The notes under the pieces: generated by a model
Told to the model about the DNA's origin: nothing
Seen by the model: only the letters and a program-made list of their open reading frames with translations
Databases searched by the model: none
Assembly (NCBI GenBank): GCA_021204375.1
Contig: JAJPZL010000272.1
Span: forward strand, 1-10,620
Direction of reading: 5' to 3'
DNA: 10,620 bases
DNA from: Bacteroides sp.
GTDB lineage: Bacteria; Bacteroidota; Bacteroidia; Bacteroidales; Bacteroidaceae
Shown here: one piece after another, positions 6,905-10,620 of the stretch
Position numbering within the stretch: position 1 is the first letter of the stretch
Layout: the number at the start of each line of letters is the position of its first letter
Program-made: the position numbers and the translations under genes

Positions 6905-9900
6905 ATGAAAAAAATCTTTTTAACCTTATTGTTATTTTCTATCTATGGCTATACCCGGGCCCTTTCCCGGGATATACGGGATATTATGGATAACTATAAT
7001 TTCTCTTACTACACGATCAGGAACGGACTTCCGGATAATTTTATAGACGATATATATAAAGATTCGCAGGGATTCCTGTGGCTGGCCACCCCCAACGGGC
7101 TTTCACGGTATGACGGGTATGAATTTATCTACTACAATATATATTCGGAAGCCGTTCGGTTAAAAAGCAATTTTATAAGAAATGTTTGTGAAGACGACTT
7201 TTACCGCCTATGGATCGCCTCTGAAGGAGGGGTTGATATTCTTAATTTAAGAACAAACAAGATCGTGGATCTTATAGAGAGTAAGGAGATCGTTACTCAG
7301 GAGAGTTCACATATCATTAAAGACAGGAATGGAAATATCTGGATCGTATCGCAGGAAGATATTCATAAAATAAGTTTCGCTCCTACAGGAGATGTATCTG
7401 CCATCCGTTCCTTAAACGCCGAACAAAAAAAACGGGTCATCTTATTATGGCTATCGGAGAAGTGAACGATGAAATATGGATCGGTTATGACCATCATGTA
7501 TACAAAGTAACCGATACAGGGAACGAGCTCTCTTTTGCTCCGGCCATCTCCTATAAGATACTGGAATCGAACAACAATGTACACTGTTTTCTACAGGACA
7601 GGAACGAAGTATGGATCGGTACTGACAGAGGGCTCTATTGTTATGACCTGGAAAAAGAGGATCACCGCAGGTACCGGCGCGATCAGTCTGATCTCAGGTC
7701 ATTGAGTTAAAGTTTTATCATGGACCTGGCCAAAAGTTCTACCGGTGAAATTATTATTGCTACCCTGCAGGGCATTAATTTATAATGCTTCTGATGATTC
7801 TTTTATCCGTCTCTCCCAAAGTAAAGGTTCGGCGAATGGCCTGAACTGCAATTTTATTAACTTTCTGCTTACGGACGGGAACACGATATGGATCGGTACT
7901 GAGATCGGAGGATTAAATAAGATGACCAAACAGAATCTGATCCTGCAAAGTTATATCCATGATAAGAACGATCCCGGAAGCCTCTCCGATAATCCGGTCA
8001 ATTCCATCTTTGAAGATATATACGGCAATTTATGGGTAGAAAATGTAGAAGGCGGACTGAATTTAAAACCTAAAGGAAGCGATACATTCATTCATTTCAG
8101 GCACTCTGTCAACGACCCACATACCCTTAGTCACAACTCTGTCAGTGCTATCATTGAGGATAACCGGCATAATCTTTGGGTAGGTACCTGGGGAATGGGT
8201 GTCAATGTTATCCCCCTTACTGCTATAAATGATCCGGTCTTCACCCGCTATACAGTAGAACAATCTATAGGACTGAACAGTAATTTTATCGGTTCTATGT
8301 GTTTCGATCCTGTTAATAACGGGGTATGGATAGGAACCAACCAGGGACTGCACTTCTTTGACCTGACCAGGGGAGAACTCAAGCAGGTTCCGCTTTCTAT
8401 AGACAAGCTTCATAACACGACCATTGTAGGCTTATGTATTGATCCGAAATCGCATTTGTGAGCAGCGACCTCTAAAGGGGTATTAATGATCGATCTCTTC
8501 TCTTTTGCAAAAAGCCGTACCGAATTCTCCTACTACTTCACAGGTAAAAAATTAGATGATCCGGGATCAGAGCTTGTGGAAAAGTTGAATTGCGTCTATG
8601 TAGACTCGAAAGGAACTGTCTGGCTGGGTAGCCATGGTTACGGTTTATACAGGTTAGTGTCGGACGAGAACGGTAAGTTCGTATTTGAAAGCTTTACTGT
8701 AAATGATGGACTTTCCAATAACAATATAGTAGGTATATTAGAAGATAATTTTCACCATATCTGGCTAAGTACCAGTTATGGGATCTCCTGCTTTGACCCC
8801 GAACAGAGAACTTTCCGGAACTTTTTTCTTACCGATGGAATTCTGGAAGATCAGTTCTACTGGAATGCCTTTCACAGATCTGCTTCAACGGGAACACTTT
8901 ATTTCGGCAACCTGGCCGGACTGATCGGAATCCAGGGTATCCGGGATACTTCGGCTACTCCTTCCCGTGTCGTTTTAACCAAACTTACCGTGCTGAATGA
9001 GGTCATTCGTGGAGGAGAGAACAAATATATCGGGGAAAACATTACCAATACCAGAGAGCTAAGATTACACGAAAGAGATAAATCTTTCTCTATTGAATTT
9101 TCTTCACTGAATTATACTAACACCGATACAGATAAGTATCTGTACCGGCTACAAGGATTTGACGACCGGTGGACGGAGACCGAAGGTACTCAACACCTGG
9201 CGAGTTATACCAACCTGAATGCCGGTAAATATACTTTTCAGGTTAAAGTAATAGACAACAACTCCGACGAAAGCGAGATTACCGAATTAACCATTCTGAT
9301 AAAACCCTTTTTCTACAAAACACGGTGGTTTTATTTCTTAGTTCTTGCCACCGTTGTTGTGGCTGCTATTAGTTTTTATTTGTGGCGTATTTCAGCCCTG
9401 GAAAAACAAAAAAAGATACTAGCCGAGACGGTACAAAGCCGTACCCGGGCATTGGAAGAGAAAACAGCGGAATTATCCGATCAGAACCTGATCCTGACCC
9501 GACAGTATGAGAAGATCAACAGGCAAAAGACCGAACTGGTAAAGATGTCCAGAAAGATACAGGAGATCACAGCCGACAAAATAGCCTTCTTCACCAATAT
9601 AACCCACGAGTTCCGTACTCCTATCACCTTAATAGTGGGGCCCATAGAACGGGCTATAAAGTTGAGTTATAACCCGGAAGTGCTGGAGCAACTCCACATT
9701 GTGGAGAGGAATTCAAAGTCTTTACTATCGCTGGTCAATCAACTATTGGATTTCCGGAAAATAGAGTCTAACAACATAGAGATCCATAAAAAGCCTCATG
9801 ACCTGGTAGCTCAGATCGAAGAGATACTTATTCCCTTCGACGCTTTTGCTCGTGAAAGGAACATTCTGATACACAAATACTACAGGCTAACATACTCTTT

Positions 9901-10620
9901 TTTCGTTTACGATGCGAAATGGCTCCGGAAAGCGATCGTGAATCTGCTATCCAACGCCATAAAATTCACTCCGGATGGAGGACGTATTAATCTCTACATC
10001 TGCGGTTTTGATCAAACCGGTACAGATAAACAGAAAATCTATATATGTGTAAATGATAACGGTATAGGTATACCGGCCAACGACCTGGAAAATATATTCA
10101 ACCGTTTCTACCAATCCAGGAAATCTGTTAAATTTCCGGTATATGGCCAGAGTGGTACAGGAATAGGGTTATATTTGTGTCAACGGATCATTAAACAATA
10201 CGGAGGTTTGATCTACGCCAGGAACAACAAAAAAGCGGTTCATCGATCCGTATCTTACTGAATTTGAAAAAATGCGGGGAAAAATATTCCGAAGAGCCGG
10301 CTATCCCATTGATAGATACAAGTTTACCGGAAATAATCGAAGAATGCCATACAGAAGAACGCCCGACCATACTGATCGTAGAGGACAACAGAGGTATGAG
10401 AACATTCATCCGTTCCATAATAAGTAGGTCCTACCATACACTGGAAGCGGAGAACGGACTGGAAGCCATTACTTTACTGGCACAAAACAATAAAGTGGAT
10501 TTCATCATCAGTGATATAATGATGCCTGTCATGGATGGGATGGAGTTGTCCAGACGGATTAAAGAGAACATTGCCACCTCTCACATCCCGATCCTGATGC
10601 TTACAGCCAAAACTTCGGAT
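6905..10620 (+). pseudogene. Hybrid two-component system sensor/regulator (HTCS), broken by two stops and three frameshifts; runs off the window
   Basis: HTCS proteins sense a glycan breakdown product in the periplasm and activate their utilisation locus. The ATG at 6905 starts a signal peptide (MKKIFLTLLLFSIYG). About 14 Reg_prop repeats follow (FLWLATPNGLSRYDG, VWIGTDRGLYCYD, LWVGTWGMGVNV and others, to about 8940), then a Y_Y_Y domain (about 9060-9290), a TM helix (about 9320-9386), a coiled coil, HisKA with the phospho-His in THEFRTP (CAC 9604-9606), HATPase motifs VNLLSNAIKFTPDGG, VNDNGIGIP and GTGIGLYLC (about 9935-10185), and a receiver from ILIVEDN with phospho-Asp in ISDIMMP (10513-10515). 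The AraC-type domain expected at the end is outside the window. Damage: a frameshift at the A8 run 7425-7432; TAA at 7708-7710; a frameshift at about 7774-7785; TGA at 8459-8461 in HL-stop-AATSKGVLMID, a Trp position in the repeat; and a frameshift at the A6 run 10229-10234 between the ATPase and receiver. One propeller blade reads LWVEN where LWVGT is usual. The gene is divergent from the fucosidase operon, its likely target. Confidence 0.92.

Noticed and set aside
1224..8461. Alternative genetic code with TGA or TAG read as tryptophan
   Set aside because: Both TAG and TGA replace Trp here, TAA also interrupts the HTCS, several frameshifts coexist, and normal TGG codons are abundant in the same genes. 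The GH95 and GH31 genes also end at normal TGA and TAA. Decay or error explains all of this more simply.
1..10620. CRISPR array, tRNA, rRNA, insertion sequence or diversity-generating element
   Set aside because: I saw no regularly spaced long repeats, no cloverleaf or rRNA segments, no transposase remnants and no reverse transcriptase. The stops are single-base events, not insertions.

Overview
The window looks like a piece of a Bacteroidales genome (Bacteroides/Parabacteroides type). This rests on a hybrid two-component system (HTCS) regulator with many Reg_prop propeller repeats, secreted or lipoprotein glycoside hydrolases grouped in one operon, and promoter-like elements of the Bacteroidetes TAnnTTTG class. 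It is the enzyme and regulator part of a polysaccharide or glycan utilisation locus. No SusC/SusD genes lie inside the window.

Layout, left to right. Bases 1-536 hold no recognisable gene; they contain a loose 22-bp-period motif array (about 247-325) and a good intrinsic terminator on the minus strand (402-435) that closes the operon. On the minus strand, read right to left, the operon is GH29 alpha-L-fucosidase (5182-6675, true start probably 6696), 24-bp gap, GH95 alpha-L-fucosidase lipoprotein (2682-5157), 9-bp gap, GH31 alpha-glycosidase lipoprotein (537-2672). A 208-bp divergent intergenic region (6697-6904) carries candidate promoters in both directions and a two-copy direct repeat that could be the regulator's operator. 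From 6905 to beyond the right edge, on the plus strand, is the HTCS sensor-regulator: propeller, Y_Y_Y, TM, HisKA, HATPase and receiver. The window ends inside the receiver.

The intact ancestor would have worked as a sensing and cleavage module. The HTCS senses a sugar in the periplasm and switches on the divergent operon. Its products are two fucosidases of different mechanism (GH29 retaining, GH95 inverting) and a GH31 enzyme, which would strip fucose and an alpha-linked sugar from a fucosylated glycan.

The striking point is that all four genes are damaged. GH31 has three in-frame stops and no frameshift. GH95 has two stops and two frameshifts, one of them beside a perfect 21-bp inverted repeat. 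The HTCS has two stops and three frameshifts. GH29 has an intact reading frame, but the codon where its signal peptide should begin reads ATA instead of ATG. At least four of the seven stops replace tryptophan codons (TGG to TAG or TGA), and several frameshifts lie in homopolymers. Catalytic residues that can be recognised are still present. This fits recent neutral decay of a whole utilisation locus; sequencing or assembly error must be excluded first, especially for the homopolymer indels.
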